From Homarus americanus (Eukaryota; Arthropoda; Malacostraca; Decapoda; Nephropidae): a DNA stretch of 64,000 bases. The first letter of the stretch is position 1. Every line of letters begins with the position of its first letter. The translations under genes were made by a program, and so were the position numbers. Location: the NCBI RefSeq assembly GCF_018991925.1, contig NW_024736071.1:10125231-10189230 (forward strand). The letters run 5' to 3'. The notes below the pieces were generated by a model. It made no database searches and was not told the origin of the DNA. It saw only the letters and a program-made list of their open reading frames with translations. This document shows positions 47,164 to 57,336 of the stretch, one piece after another.

Positions 47164-47640
47164 CTCGTGTTTGGTATGGTTGCGATGGGAAAGACAAGGA
47201 GAATAAGGTGAAGTGCTATGTTTTCGAAAATGGACTTGCTTAAGTGCAGGAACTGGCGGGCAAGTAAAAGAGTACTGACTGTAATATTTGTGAAGTGAGA
47301 GGAGGCGGCTGGCGGCTGGCGGTGCTGGTCCCTGTATTCCTCCGCGCGCGGGCGAGCTGGCGGCGGTGGCTCAGTCGAAGGGGGACGCAGGCAGTGGCCT
47401 GTGGGCCGGCGTAGATGGAGGAGGTATGCCGGAAGTGCTGTCTTGGAAACTGGGCTGAAGGCGTGTCTGCTACCTGTAGGGCCGCAGAAACATAGCAAAG
47501 AGACATAAAAGGCACTGCACTTCACTTAGGGCACTTCACAAGGTCACAAAGCACTTTAAATCCAGGGGCACTGTGGAGTATATCTTCTGGGCGGGAAACA
47601 GACGGGGCCGGCTCTTGAGGCTTGTAAACTGTCATGTTGG

Positions 47641-47659
47641 AGCTACTCAAACTGCGCCA
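47641..47659 (-). other. Primer-binding site of gypsy element D
   Basis: The minus strand reads TGGCGCAGTTTGAGTAGCT directly after the 5' LTR with no spacer. Confidence 0.8.
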
Positions 47660-48082
47660 TGTAGTGGATGTAATCCTAGACAAGGTTCTTGAAACTCCAG
47701 GGCACGAGCAGTAGATATATTCAACAAGTGGTACAAGACTTGGCGTGATAGCCAACCGGTACAGGAACAGGAGCCAGCACAAGGAACTCCTCGTCGTAGG
47801 CAGGCCGAAGCCGATCTGAGGGAAATTAGCTAGCTAGGCAAGGAGAGTTGCTAGACATTACTAGGACAATAAATGAGGTCTTCTAATTACTCGACTAGCG
47901 CGGTACAGACATAGTACATCGGGACATAGTAAATGAACATAGGCATTAGACATAAGCATAGATATCAGACATGCTATAATAATATGTAGTAATACAGACA
48001 TGTGAATAAATGGTACAATGAATGGTAACAGAGTCTTGGCGTCAGGCGTGTTCACATATCTTGGTATGTACATATCTATACA
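47660..48082 (-). repeat. 5' LTR of gypsy element D
   Basis: 423 bases, identical to the 3' LTR apart from one difference noticed near 47876. Confidence 0.95.
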
Positions 48083-48087
48083 ATAAC
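48083..48087. repeat. Target-site duplication ATAAC, right copy
   Basis: Matches 41987-41991. Confidence 0.9.
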
Positions 48088-48238
48088 CATTCTTGTGGAG
48101 GAATTCCAAATATTTAACTCTATACTTCAGTGAGGGTGCACGCTCCGTCTGGTTGGTTGATTCCAAGACCAGTAGCGCCTTCACTGATATCATGAAATGG
48201 TATTTATGCTATTGGGTAAGTGTCACTTGTTCCCACAG

Positions 48239-48350
48239 GATTGCTGTATAGAGGACGTGTGGACGTGGGTGTAAATGGCGACAAACTGTTACTGGTGCAG
48301 TGTAACCCGATTTTATGGGCACCCGTGCCCCTCATCACCGTCCTGGCCAG
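48239..48350 (+). CDS. Host gene, fourth coding exon
   Basis: Acceptor cttgttcccacag ends at 48238, donor GTATGT starts at 48351. Enters in phase 1 and leaves in phase 2, matching the exons on both sides. The peptide starts LLYRGRVDVGVNGDKLLLV and ends APVPLITVLA, again of beta-strand character. A (GT)n run follows the donor. Element D is inserted about 150 bases upstream. Confidence 0.6.
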
Positions 48351-49385
48351 GTATGTATGTGTGTGTGTGTGTGTTGAAGCTACGAAGATAATTCAAATCA
48401 AGCATAGCATTAATTTACCACAGGAAAATATACCAATACTGGAAACAGGTATTTCCTGAATCGCCATGAGTCACATCAGTCATATCATGAATGCGGCAAA
48501 GTAGGTTGTGTGCATCATTATAGAGAAACAAAAGCAATAAAAGCAGTTTATGCCCAGTTTCTCCATTCCCTATTTATCTATTCATTAACTGTCGACTGTC
48601 CAGACATGGGGGTAACCGTAATCTGCAATTACCATCGATAGCACTAGTTGAAGTAGTAGTTATCATAATTGGTTAATTATTTTAGTTAGCATTGCAATAG
48701 TAATCGACTATACTAAAAAACAGAGAGAAAGACAAATAGACAGAGATAACCCCATAATGCAAAGTGTGTTCAAACTTTCTTAAACAAGTCGACACAATCC
48801 TGACCTGCTCATCCCTAGAGTGAACTCTGACGTTATTGTTGACTTGGGATGGCTTGGTCAAAGTTCCCACACCCATGGTAGGTCAGTCTTAACTTTTTTT
48901 CTAAATCTTCGTATATGTGTATTGCATTATTTATCGACATGAGCGCGCTTAAAATACACAATATAGAATAATAGTATACATGCACAATATCCAGCAATAG
49001 TATACATACCGTATACAATATACGGTAATAGTAAGCATATACAATAATATTGAATTTATATACAATAATGGTATATATATACACATTACATACAAGTGAC
49101 AGTATCTTCCATCTGGGTCAGAGACACAAGGTATTATAAAGTAAGGAACACTGTTCTTTAGTAGTTATGTTCTGTTTAGTTATGATTTAAGCTTTTCATT
49201 TATTTTATTTATAATCTTGTCCTTTATGGTGTATTACTACTTTGTGTGCAGAGTAGACACCATGGGAATAGTAGCCATTCTGAGAGCACAATAGACATAA
49301 TGGAAGTAGACGACATAGAAATGAATTATCGTATGACTATCAGTCTGTAGTGTTACCGCACTAACAATAATCTCCACATCTCCAG
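48351..49385 (+). other. Host gene intron 4
   Basis: About 1 kb of AT-rich sequence with (GT)n at its start and short TA-rich runs at 48950-49085. No gene recognised. Confidence 0.4.
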
Positions 49386-49641
49386 AACAGTCCCCAGCAT
49401 TCCCGAGGATGACGTGAGGGTCGTCCTCGACCATTTCCAAGTACGAAGGACCAGTCAAGCTATGACCCTGATCCAGCACGAGGGCTGTGATGCCCTCACG
49501 GCCCCAGTGACCTCTGTGTTGGCTTGAAGAACCCTGGACGTAGAGAGCACCGTCTGGGAAAGGTTCCAGCCCCGCCAGGACCGTCAGACGCCTGGAGAAT
49601 TGTGGAGTCGCCAAACATGAATAGCATTTAATAGGATACAC
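49237..49641 (-). CDS. Alternative minus-strand exon candidate
   Basis: Minus-strand frame open for 134 codons over the same bases as the putative exon 5. A possible acceptor (caattctccag) precedes codon content starting RLTVLAGLEPFPDGALYVQ. GREGITALVLDQ faintly recalls the GRG-I-x-V-x-VL strand of ILEI/FAM3-type domains. Third positions are GC-rich up to about 49386, after which the sequence becomes AT-rich, suggesting a coding piece of about 49386-49591. No convincing donor. Only one of the two strands is likely real. Confidence 0.35.
   Translation of the reverse strand: MYPIKCYSCLATPQFSRRLTVLAGLEPFPDGALYVQGSSSQHRGHWGREGITALVLDQGHSLTGPSYLEMVEDDPHVILGNAGDCSGDVEIIVSAVTLQTDSHTIIHFYVVYFHYVYCALRMATIPMVSTLHTK
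49386..49527 (+). CDS. Host gene, putative last coding exon
   Basis: Acceptor tccacatctccag ends at 49385. Only the phase supplied by exon 4 is open: 46 codons (TVPSIPEDDVRVVLDHF onward) to a TGA at 49525. This would give a secreted protein of about 195 residues. The competing reading on the minus strand across the same bases is longer and equally coding-like, so this exon is the weakest of the five. No AATAAA was found nearby. Confidence 0.4.
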
Positions 49642-49775
49642 TCAAACAGAGAAAAGGTCACGCACGTCAGTGACTGGGCTTCAAGCAAACGAGGAATTAT
49701 AGAATGTAGATTATTTAAGGTTCACTTTGACCATATTTAACAAAGTCTGACGAAGCCAGCTATAAAGAGGCAATT

Positions 49776-50168
<393 letters not shown>

Positions 50169-50179
50169 AAGGAAAGAAC

Positions 50180-50790
50180 TCATGCACTGTTAAACAAATG
50201 TTAATCAAGAACTCCCCAACAACACAATTGGTTGCATTTATAAAGTTCCTTGCAAGGAATGTAATATGTTTTACTTAGGCCAGACAGGTAAAGATCTTGC
50301 AACTAGAATTAAACAACACAAATACAGTGTTAGGACAGGCCAGGAATCCAATGCTCTGTTTGTTCATTTGAGGGATAACAAGCATTGCATTGACTGGGAT
50401 AATGCCTCCTCAATATTACCATGTAATTCAATTGATAGTAGGAACATCATAGAATCTAGTCTTATTAAACATACCGAAGCATTCAACATGAATTTGAGTA
50501 ACGGCATGTACAAGCTGGACAATTTTGTAATTAAGAAGATTTGTGATCAGGTGAGAAGGCCGGGTCACTTGACCATCTGACCTGACCACCAACCGTTGTG
50601 TGCTATTTAAAGATTAGTAGGGTCATTACCTAATACCTGACCATTGTGGACCTGGTCTCATCCTCCTCTGTATATATACACCTTGATTTGTATTACTCTC
50701 TCTAGTCTGTACTCACCCCTGAAGATGTGAATTACACGAAAGCGCTTGGGAACTTCGTGTTTTCTTCTTTCCTTGTGGTTATCAGCATAT
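50180..50790 (+). mobile_element. Penelope-like element 3' fragment
   Basis: The 3' end of a Penelope-like element: GIY-YIG endonuclease coding sequence followed by about 200 bases of 3' untranslated region with a cctgaagatgtg-cacgaaagcgcttgg pattern of a kind often seen at the ends of such elements. The reverse transcriptase is missing; the fragment begins at a (TA)n tract. Confidence 0.75.
50203..50580 (+). pseudogene. Penelope-like GIY-YIG endonuclease fragment
   Basis: The phase is open from before 50203 to the TGA at 50578. It shows [20 protein letters not shown], which contains the GIY-like and YIG-like strands (GCIY and YLG), the CxxC pair typical of Penelope endonucleases, and RIKQHKYSVRTGQ. 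ESSLIKHTEAFNMNLSNG follows, with the Glu expected in the active site. It ends at KICDQVRRPGHLTI. Family members nick target DNA for target-primed reverse transcription. It is 5'-truncated, with no polymerase domain, so it cannot act alone. Confidence 0.75.
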
Positions 50791-50845
50791 ACCTAGATCA
50801 CGCGCACCTACAGTGATTTACTTGCATATATATATATATATATAT

Positions 50846-50911
50846 CTTGATAAAATCACACGGGAAAAGGGAAACAACGGAGCACCCCTTTTCCCGTGTG
50901 ATTTTATCAAG
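50846..50911. repeat. Perfect 26-bp hairpin between TA tracts
   Basis: Arms 50846-50871 and 50886-50911 are exact reverse complements (starting cttgataaaatcacacggga) with a 14-base loop. A smaller hairpin, atccac and gtggat at 50921-50941, follows. (TA)n tracts lie at 50826-50845 and 50951-51022. Confidence 0.9.
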
Positions 50912-50948
50912 ATTTATCTTATCCACGTTTTCATTGTGGATCTACATG

Positions 50949-50950
<2 letters not shown>

Positions 50951-51022
<72 letters not shown>
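50951..51022. repeat. (TA)n microsatellite
   Basis: About 72 bases of TA. Confidence 0.9.
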
Positions 51023-51028
<6 letters not shown>

Positions 51029-51486
51029 GTGAAAAAATTTAATGGACGTGTTTGTTTTTACCCTATGTTTATCTGACTATATTGAGGATGAAAAGATCCA
51101 CTATATGGTACATATACATAATGATGTTGATCAAATTAATGACTATCATGATGAATTGTAACAATTATTGCATGAAAAGAGACCTAAAATAATTTTTCAT
51201 TTCATTCAGAAACCGAGAATAAAATACATTACCTTCTAATTCAATATAAATTACACTACATGATATTTACAAAATAATTATTATCTTATTACTCAATGGT
51301 TATACATAGAGACTCTGTGTTTACGAGCTGTACATAGCTAGAACGCTGAAATGGACTAATCCAGGCTTCCCAACTAGGGAGGATAAACACGGGTGTAGGC
51401 TGTGATGTGATCAGTTTACACTGTGCCTGGGGAGTCAGTGGGATGGCAAGGTCTGGTAAGACTCGTCTAAAAGCAGCACCCAGCGT
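51023..51486. other. Gene-free interval
   Basis: AT-rich sequence. No supported feature. Confidence 0.4.
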
Positions 51487-52500
51487 AATCCGGTTACAGA
51501 GTCCCACACGAAAGACTAATAAGAAAAGTGGAGGCTCATGGCGTTGGAGGAGATATTCTAAAATGGATTAGTACGTGGTCACAGGACTGGAAACACCGAG
51601 TGAGCATAAACGGCACTAAATCCGATTGGAGTAACGTCACTAGTGGAGTACCCCAAGGCTCAGTACTTGGACCATTATTATTTATTCTGTACATAAACGA
51701 CATAGATATCGGCATAGACAGCAACATAAGTGAATTTGCTGATGACACTAAAATAGGCCGTATAATTAAATCTGACGAGGAATCCGCAAAACTACAGGAA
51801 GATCTAAACAAATTTTTCGAATGGTCTGAAAAATGGCAGATGAATTCAATGTGGACAAATGTACTGTAAGGTACTTAGTCTAGGAGATGTAAACAGAGAA
51901 ACCAGATATCAGATGAACAACGATGTTATAGAGAAATCCAAATGTGAGAAATATTTAGGAGTAATGATAAGTAGGAATCTTTAGCCAAATAAACAATGTG
52001 TATTTGCTCGAAGCAAGGCTAATAAAGTACTTGGGTTCATACAAAGGAGTGTTAGTTACAACACTAGAGAGGTTATCCTAAAACTATATCTTGCGCTTGT
52101 GAGACCTCACTTGGATTACTCAGTTCAATTCTGGTCACCGTATTACAGAATGGGTATAGAATCAAGAATAATCCCGGGCATCAGGAACCCTGAGTATAGA
52201 GACAGGTTAAAGCATCTTAATTTGCACTCCCTCGAGAGACGTAGAGTGAGGGGTGATATGATAGAGGTGTATAATTGGGAGTCAGGGCTAACGAAGGTGA
52301 TATAACAAAAGTACCCAAACTATCCAACCAGGAGCGAACTCGTAACAATGGCTTTAAATTAGACAAATTTAGATTTAGCGCGATATAGGTAAACATTGGT
52401 TTGGAAATAGAGTAGTGGATGAATGAAACAAGTTACCAAACATCATTCTGCTCACCCCACAAGGGGAGGGGGCGAGAAAGGGTGCCCTAAACATAGCCTG
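51487..52500 (+). pseudogene. CR1/L2-like LINE reverse transcriptase fragment
   Basis: Plus-strand reverse transcriptase from just after motif A to the C-terminus. Motif B is SGVPQGSVLGPLLFILYIND and motif C is EFADDTKIG (51728-51760), both intact. A frameshift near 51845 ends the open stretch. Later parts appear in other phases: LGFIQRSVSYN near 52032, LVRPHLDYSVQFWSPYY near 52099, and EYRDRLKHLNLHSLERRR near 52192. The segment between the last two lacks about ten residues. The tail with WNKLP-like sequence near 52430 is degenerate. Endonuclease and motif A are absent. Confidence 0.75.
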
Positions 52501-52589
52501 CCTAAAAACTCACTTGACTAGGCAACCGCACCCAAGAAGATCATCCAAATGCAGTAAAAAGCATCCTAACAATCTAAAACAAAAACAAA

Positions 52590-52895
52590 CTATGCAACCT
52601 CGTATGGTCACTGCATGGAATGTCAAGTCCCATCTGGATACTGGCACAAATGAGCATCCTGAAAGAAGAACCGCCTTTTTGGCAAAAGAGCTGTCTATGT
52701 ATAACATCGACATAGTAGCCATTAGTTAGTCCCGGCTCCCAGACGAGGGTCGACTCACAGAACGGGGGTCCGGCTATACCTTCTTTTGGAAGGGTAAGCC
52801 TGCTGCGGAGAGAAACCTCATTTATGGAGTTGGCTTTGCCATTCACCAATCCATCCTGCATAGGCTAACTGAGATGCCTGTTTGGGTTATCGAGC
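52590..52895 (+). pseudogene. RTE-like endonuclease, N-terminal part
   Basis: The phase shows TAWNVKSHLDTGTNEHPERR, then ELSMYNIDIVAIS followed by a TAG at 52726 in place of the residue preceding the catalytic Glu region, then SRLPDEGRLTE, GYTFFWKGKPA and GVGFAIHQSIL. This is the start of the RTE-type endonuclease (often labelled craniofacial development protein 2-like). It stops abruptly near 52895, where foldback sequence begins; the domain resumes near 53990. Confidence 0.75.
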
Positions 52896-52899
52896 AACT

Positions 52900-53985
52900 C
52901 ATTCTTTTTTCTTTTATCCTCTTCACCACTGATCGGCTCGTTAGCCGCTTGGGCGATCGGTCACGAAGCCGCAAGTCCAGAAAACTGTGAGGACAAACTT
53001 TTTCGGAGTGCGAGTTGTGAACTCTTGGAAGAATCTACCAGAAAGTGTTGTGACGGCACCGAGTGTGAGCTCTTTCAAGACCAGATTTGACCAACACTGA
53101 AGCAGGTTCAGGTACATTCAGGAGACGGTGCATGCCCAGTACTTGCCAACAGTGCGTAGCAGAGACGTGACCGATCGCTCAAGCTGCTAACGAGCCGATC
53201 ATTTGGTGAAGAGGATAAAAGAAAAAGAAAAGTAACAGAGACGTGACCGATCGCCCAAGCGGCTAAAGAGCCGATCAGTGGCGAAGAGGATAAAAGTAAA
53301 AGTAAGTAAAAGTCTCTGTTGGGCCGGGCATCCATTTGTCCGTGGTCCGTGTCCGCATCCGTATCCTTGTCAGTATATCCGTGAGGTAAACATCCATATA
53401 TCCGTGAAAACTACGTATGTGAGGTGTGCTTTTTTCCCAGAAAGTCACAGCAATAGAAGGTAAACTGCCCGGGTTTTGTCTGACCAGTTTTACCAAGGCC
53501 TCACAAACTTCTTGGTTGTTCAGTCTACTGGAGTCCTTGCTTTTGGGCATGGTGGATACTGTGGTAAACTAATTATAAAATAGGTCTCGCGAGTTTAAGA
53601 AAGGTCACGTAGCCCCCACAACAGCTTCCGTGTTCCGTACGTGTCCGTGAAAAATCGCTCTACACGAATTCCTCGCGGATGTGGACACGGACACGGAAAT
53701 GATCAATGGATGCTTCTCAACCTTTTCTCATATACTCGATTTTTCATTGACACGGATGCGGATACAGATCACGGTCAAATGGATGCCCGGCCTTACACAC
53801 TGTTGGCAAGTCCTGGGCATGTACCAGCTCCTGAATGTACCTGAACCTGCTGCAGTGTTGGTCAAGTCTGGTATTGAAAGAGCTTATCTTATGTGCCGTC
53901 ACAACACTTTCTGGCAGATTCTTCCAAGAGTTCACAACTCTCACTCCGAAAAAGTTTGCCCTCACAGTTTTCATGACACTTCGAT
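52900..53985. mobile_element. Foldback insertion with inverted LINE tails and a hAT-like core
   Basis: About 1.1 kb separates the two halves of the RTE endonuclease. Outer arms at about 52978-53155 and 53801-53985 are inverted copies, by eye near 88 percent identical, of a LINE ORF2 tail (FFGVRVVNSWKNLPESVVTA). Inside them a second inverted pair, gggccgggcatccatttg near 53319 and its complement near 53790, flanks a core with repeated atccgtgtccg-type motifs and a short minus-strand frame (MPKSKDSSRLNNQEV). The inner pair resembles the ends of hAT-type elements; no clean 8-bp duplication was found. Confidence 0.6.
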
Positions 53986-53989
53986 GTAG

Positions 53990-54610
53990 AGGATGACATC
54001 AAGGAAGCTTTTTACATCGAACTTGACCGAGTGATAATCTCTATCCCAGAGAAGATAAGGTTGTGCTCCTAGGTGACTTCAATGCCAGAGTTAGCAGCTG
54101 ACTTCTGGCAGGGAACCATAGGGAGAAACGGAGTGGGCAAGTGTAATACCAGCAGTCTATTTCTCCTCATCAAGTGTGCTGAACAACAACCTCATTATCA
54201 CCAACACCTTGTTTAGGCAGGCCGACAAGTTCTAAGGTTCTTGGGAACACCCACGATCCAAACATTGGCATCTCATTGACTACATCATTGTCAGAGAAAC
54301 AGATCGCAGAGATGTCCTCATTACCAGAGACATATATGGCTCAGACCTCTGTGACACATGTCATCGGCTCATCAGAGCTAAACTCTCCCTTCACGTCTCC
54401 CAAAAACGGTGAAGATAACAAGCCTCCAAAGTGGTTTTAACACAAAGCGACTGGAAGATCAAGGGGTAGAACATGCTTTCAAAGAGCAGCTCGACGATGG
54501 GCGGATAAACAACCCAACAACAAACCACCAAAATCTGAGTGCCGAATGGGATATTCCTTCACAGTTTAACTCCGCACTTCAAATATATAGTCAGCACACT
54601 ACCAGTTTAC
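53990..54610 (+). pseudogene. RTE-like endonuclease, C-terminal part, and linker
   Basis: Continuation of the endonuclease: DDIKEAFYIELDRVIISIP near 54000, then in other phases LLGDFNARV near 54072, GTIGRNGVGKCN near 54112, and a diverged HLIDYI segment near 54270. FNTKRLEDQGVEHAFKEQL lies near 54430, part of the linker to the reverse transcriptase, and the similarity fades near 54600. Frameshifts and stops are frequent. The order and strand match the N-terminal half, so the two are one gene split by the foldback insertion. Confidence 0.7.
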
Positions 54611-55190
54611 GATTCCTTAGTCTTCTCACTTTATATTAATCACAACAATTCCACAATACTTTCACAACAATTGCCTTCAGTTGTTCTGCTAAGCTTATTA
54701 GTATTTATACTAGGAACAGGGGCGAGCAACTAACTACCCCTGATGATGATGATAATGGAGATAAAATGGCAATGGTTTGCCATGGGAAGGGAGAGAAGAG
54801 GAAAGATAGAAAGAAAGTTATAAAACTGGAAGTAAAGTAGGTAATAAAAAATAAGAGCAAGTGGGCTATCCACCTAGCTGAGACGATTTGATTGGCTGTG
54901 GTGATGGCCGCACCAAGAGGTCACCCGAGCTCAAAGGGGAGAGGGGGGGGGGCTAAGTTAGCTAGCAAGGAGATATTTGTTATTGTGTTAGTTGGAGAGG
55001 TCTACTAGGTCCTTTTGTAACTAGTAGAACACTCATCTCTTATTTTTAATATTATGATTGGAAATAAGGCGTGACTGGCGTTAAGAAGTTATTTATGATG
55101 TGGTGTATAAAGGATCTGGTTCTTGGGTGCTTGTTAGTGTTGGTCAAAAGGAGGTGTAGATAAGGATGTGTTATTTGTTTTTTGTTTAGT
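54611..55190. other. Gene-free interval
   Basis: No gene recognised. A short (GAT)n run lies at 54742-54757 and a run of G at 54946-54955. Confidence 0.4.
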
Positions 55191-55194
55191 GTAC

Positions 55195-55677
55195 TGTAGG
55201 GTTTGGTGATGTTATGTTGTCTAGCACTCAGGATGGGATTGATGGAAACTCTAGGTGGTGGTTTTCTTATATAAAATATATTATATACAAGACATTCTGG
55301 TGCTGGAGATGCCGTGTGGTGTTAAGATTGCTCAAGAGACACGTTCAGTGAGTAGCGTGCTTGAGGAGGTATCTGTGCAGGAGCTTCGTTAGAGGAGATG
55401 TTGCATGTTGCTGGCCTCCAGGTTGAATGAGAGCTGGACAGCGAGGAGCTTGCTTGGAGGAGGTGTTGCGTGTTCAGGGTAGAATAAATCTCAATGGAGA
55501 GATAGAGCTTATATACACAGCAGCCGGAAGTAAGCCCGTGGGTACTCGCTGGTTTCTTGACTCCATTGCTAGGGTAGACGTAGCAGGTGGTGACCACCCC
55601 GTGAGCAGCTGGCTGGTTGGTAGGATACTGTCGCATTGGAATGCGGATACGCAGTTGTAGGGGAGAGATCCACTACA
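55195..55677 (-). repeat. Solo LTR, minus sense, family shared with 59940-60551
   Basis: Starts TGTAGGG and ends CACTACA in plus orientation, flanked by a perfect GTAC at 55191-55194 and 55678-55681. It is related over most of its length to the reverse complement of 59940-60551. Sense is inferred from the partial LTR at 59718-59939, which is followed on the minus strand by a primer-binding site and gag. No internal element sequence is attached on either side. Confidence 0.8.
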
Positions 55678-55681
55678 GTAC

Positions 55682-56184
55682 AGTAGTTCTGGCTCTTGAG
55701 GGTTATAGAGAAGGCTTTTAGGTTTTTAGTTGAGTATATATTTCGTCTTCCATGACTTCTAGTTTGTACCATATGTTATATATTATGTTACTTCTTACCA
55801 AAGATAGAATGTGTTTAGGCCTGTATAATCACGAATGTGTTAGGCACGTGGTACATAAGAACAACAAGAAACGCCGGGCGTAAGACTCAGCATGTGGCTT
55901 CTCATACATATCTCTACTCATTATGGAGAAATCAGCTGCAGTATCTGTTCGTGTTCTGGGTAATAAGTTCTATATACAGGAGCGAACACAAACACCTGTA
56001 TAATTTGTAGGTTCGATTTACTGGATAAGAGATATGTACACAAGGGAAGTAGCACTCTTCAACCTGTCTGCTGGTCAACTGCTCTATAGACGACGTATGG
56101 CAAGTGATACATTAACAGCTTCCATACGTCGCCAGGCACATTAATTAGGCATGTGGGACATCTTAAATATATTGCCACACGCTA
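55682..56184. other. Gene-free interval
   Basis: No gene recognised. A hairpin with 10-bp arms (cgacgtatgg and ccatacgtcg) lies at about 56091-56131. The stretch aagactcagcatgtggcttc near 55880 resembles, in opposite orientation, part of the LTR remnant at 57260-57336. Confidence 0.4.
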
Positions 56185-57259
56185 CTAGCTAGGCTGAATA
56201 AATAGTACATAAATGGAGCACATACATAAAATACATACATAATATGAATACAGCATACAGAATATACATACAGTATCCACTTCCATAGTTACAGTTGTGT
56301 CATTAATGCACAAGTCCACATTATACCTATGTTTAACTTTCTTTTCATGACTGGTGTAAATAGTAAACACATGGGCACTCTCATGAATACTGTTTTTCAT
56401 TTCCTTCTAATCACTTTCAACGACATATACTCTACCTTTATCACTTCTGGCAGGGGCTGTAATTTCTTTCTCACATTCAGGAGCAATATATCCAATACGC
56501 TGACAATTGTAACATCTTGAATTTGTTAACTTACACTGAAAGCTTTCATGTTTCCCTCGGCATCTCTTACATTTCAAATCAGCATATGTTCCTTGTTTTG
56601 TGGCATAACTCTTTCTTTTAGCTCCAGTTACTTTACACACTGAGCCACTACTGCCAACTGTTTCACTACCGGCATTGGGAACACATTGTCTGGTGTTTTT
56701 CTCTGCTAATTCCATGCTTGTAGCTATTTGACATGCTTTTTAAAAAGTTAAGTTAGTGGTGTTCATTAACTTATATTGTATTTTTTTCATAATTCAGACC
56801 TATCACAAACCTGTCTCTTAGAGCTCGGTTCAAGAACTGTCCAAAGTTACAGTGAATGGATAACTTCTTGTGCCAAATTTGTAACTTTCAACGATCTCAA
56901 GTGGAGCAGGATCAAATTGTTGATTCAGAATCTTGGTAATCTGAATCAGTGAGAAGTCTTTTGGTTTGTCTGGAACAAGCAGATTGACCAGAGTAGAATA
57001 AACATTAGCTCCTACCTCTGTCAAAAAGATTGCTTTCCTTTTCTCTTCAAGGACTTTCTTCTTCTGAGCATCACCTCCGATGTGAAGTTCTCCTTGTCTG
57101 CATCATACTCCCCCACTTGTCAGATGTATCCACTGACGCCAGCCATGGTTGCTCTCTTCACTTAAATTCTCCATGTTCAGAGTAGCCTTCCCTTCAGTGG
57201 TCACTATCTTCTCTTCAAGGACTTCACCAACACTTTGTGAATCCCATCCTCGTCGCCAG
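56185..57259 (-). pseudogene. Gypsy element E gag and start of protease
   Basis: On the minus strand the primer-binding site TGGCGACGAGGATGGGA starts at 57259, one base inside the LTR remnant. Gag follows in several phases: GANVYSTLVNLLVPDKPKDF near 56990 with FDPAPLEIVESYKFG, then TNLTF near 56740 and MELAEKNTRQ at 56715. The zinc knuckles are KCKRCRGKHESFQC and CYNCQRIGYIAPEC. The protease begins with a HRYNVDLCINDTTVTMEVDT segment near 56285 and loses similarity at its active-site triad. Downstream pol is absent. This gag type resembles that of K02A2.6-like gypsy elements. Confidence 0.7.
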
Positions 57260-57336
57260 TGTAGTATCTTACATGATTCAATGGGAGAATGAGAAGCCAC
57301 ATACTGAGTCTTAATTAAATCATGTAAGATACTACA
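57260..57336 (-). repeat. 77-bp LTR remnant with 19-bp inverted ends
   Basis: Begins tgtagtatcttacatgatt and ends with its exact reverse complement aatcatgtaagatactaca. The primer-binding site of element E abuts one end (one-base spacer). LINE sequence abuts the other. Confidence 0.7.

Larger units (their letters stand above)
41992..48082 (-). mobile_element. Ty3/gypsy element D, full length and recent
   Basis: A 6091-bp minus-strand element with two 423-bp LTRs, perfect ATAAC duplication, primer-binding site with no spacer, polypurine tract and a 1438-codon frame for gag core, protease, reverse transcriptase, RNase H and integrase. The standard gypsy order (integrase last) is present. I noticed one substitution between the LTRs (aataaataag against aataaatgag). 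No env-like gene follows integrase. It lies in intron 3 of the host gene, antisense to it, with its right end about 150 bases from exon 4. Its only visible defect is a one-base phase change between the gag N-terminal segment and the rest. Confidence 0.95.
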
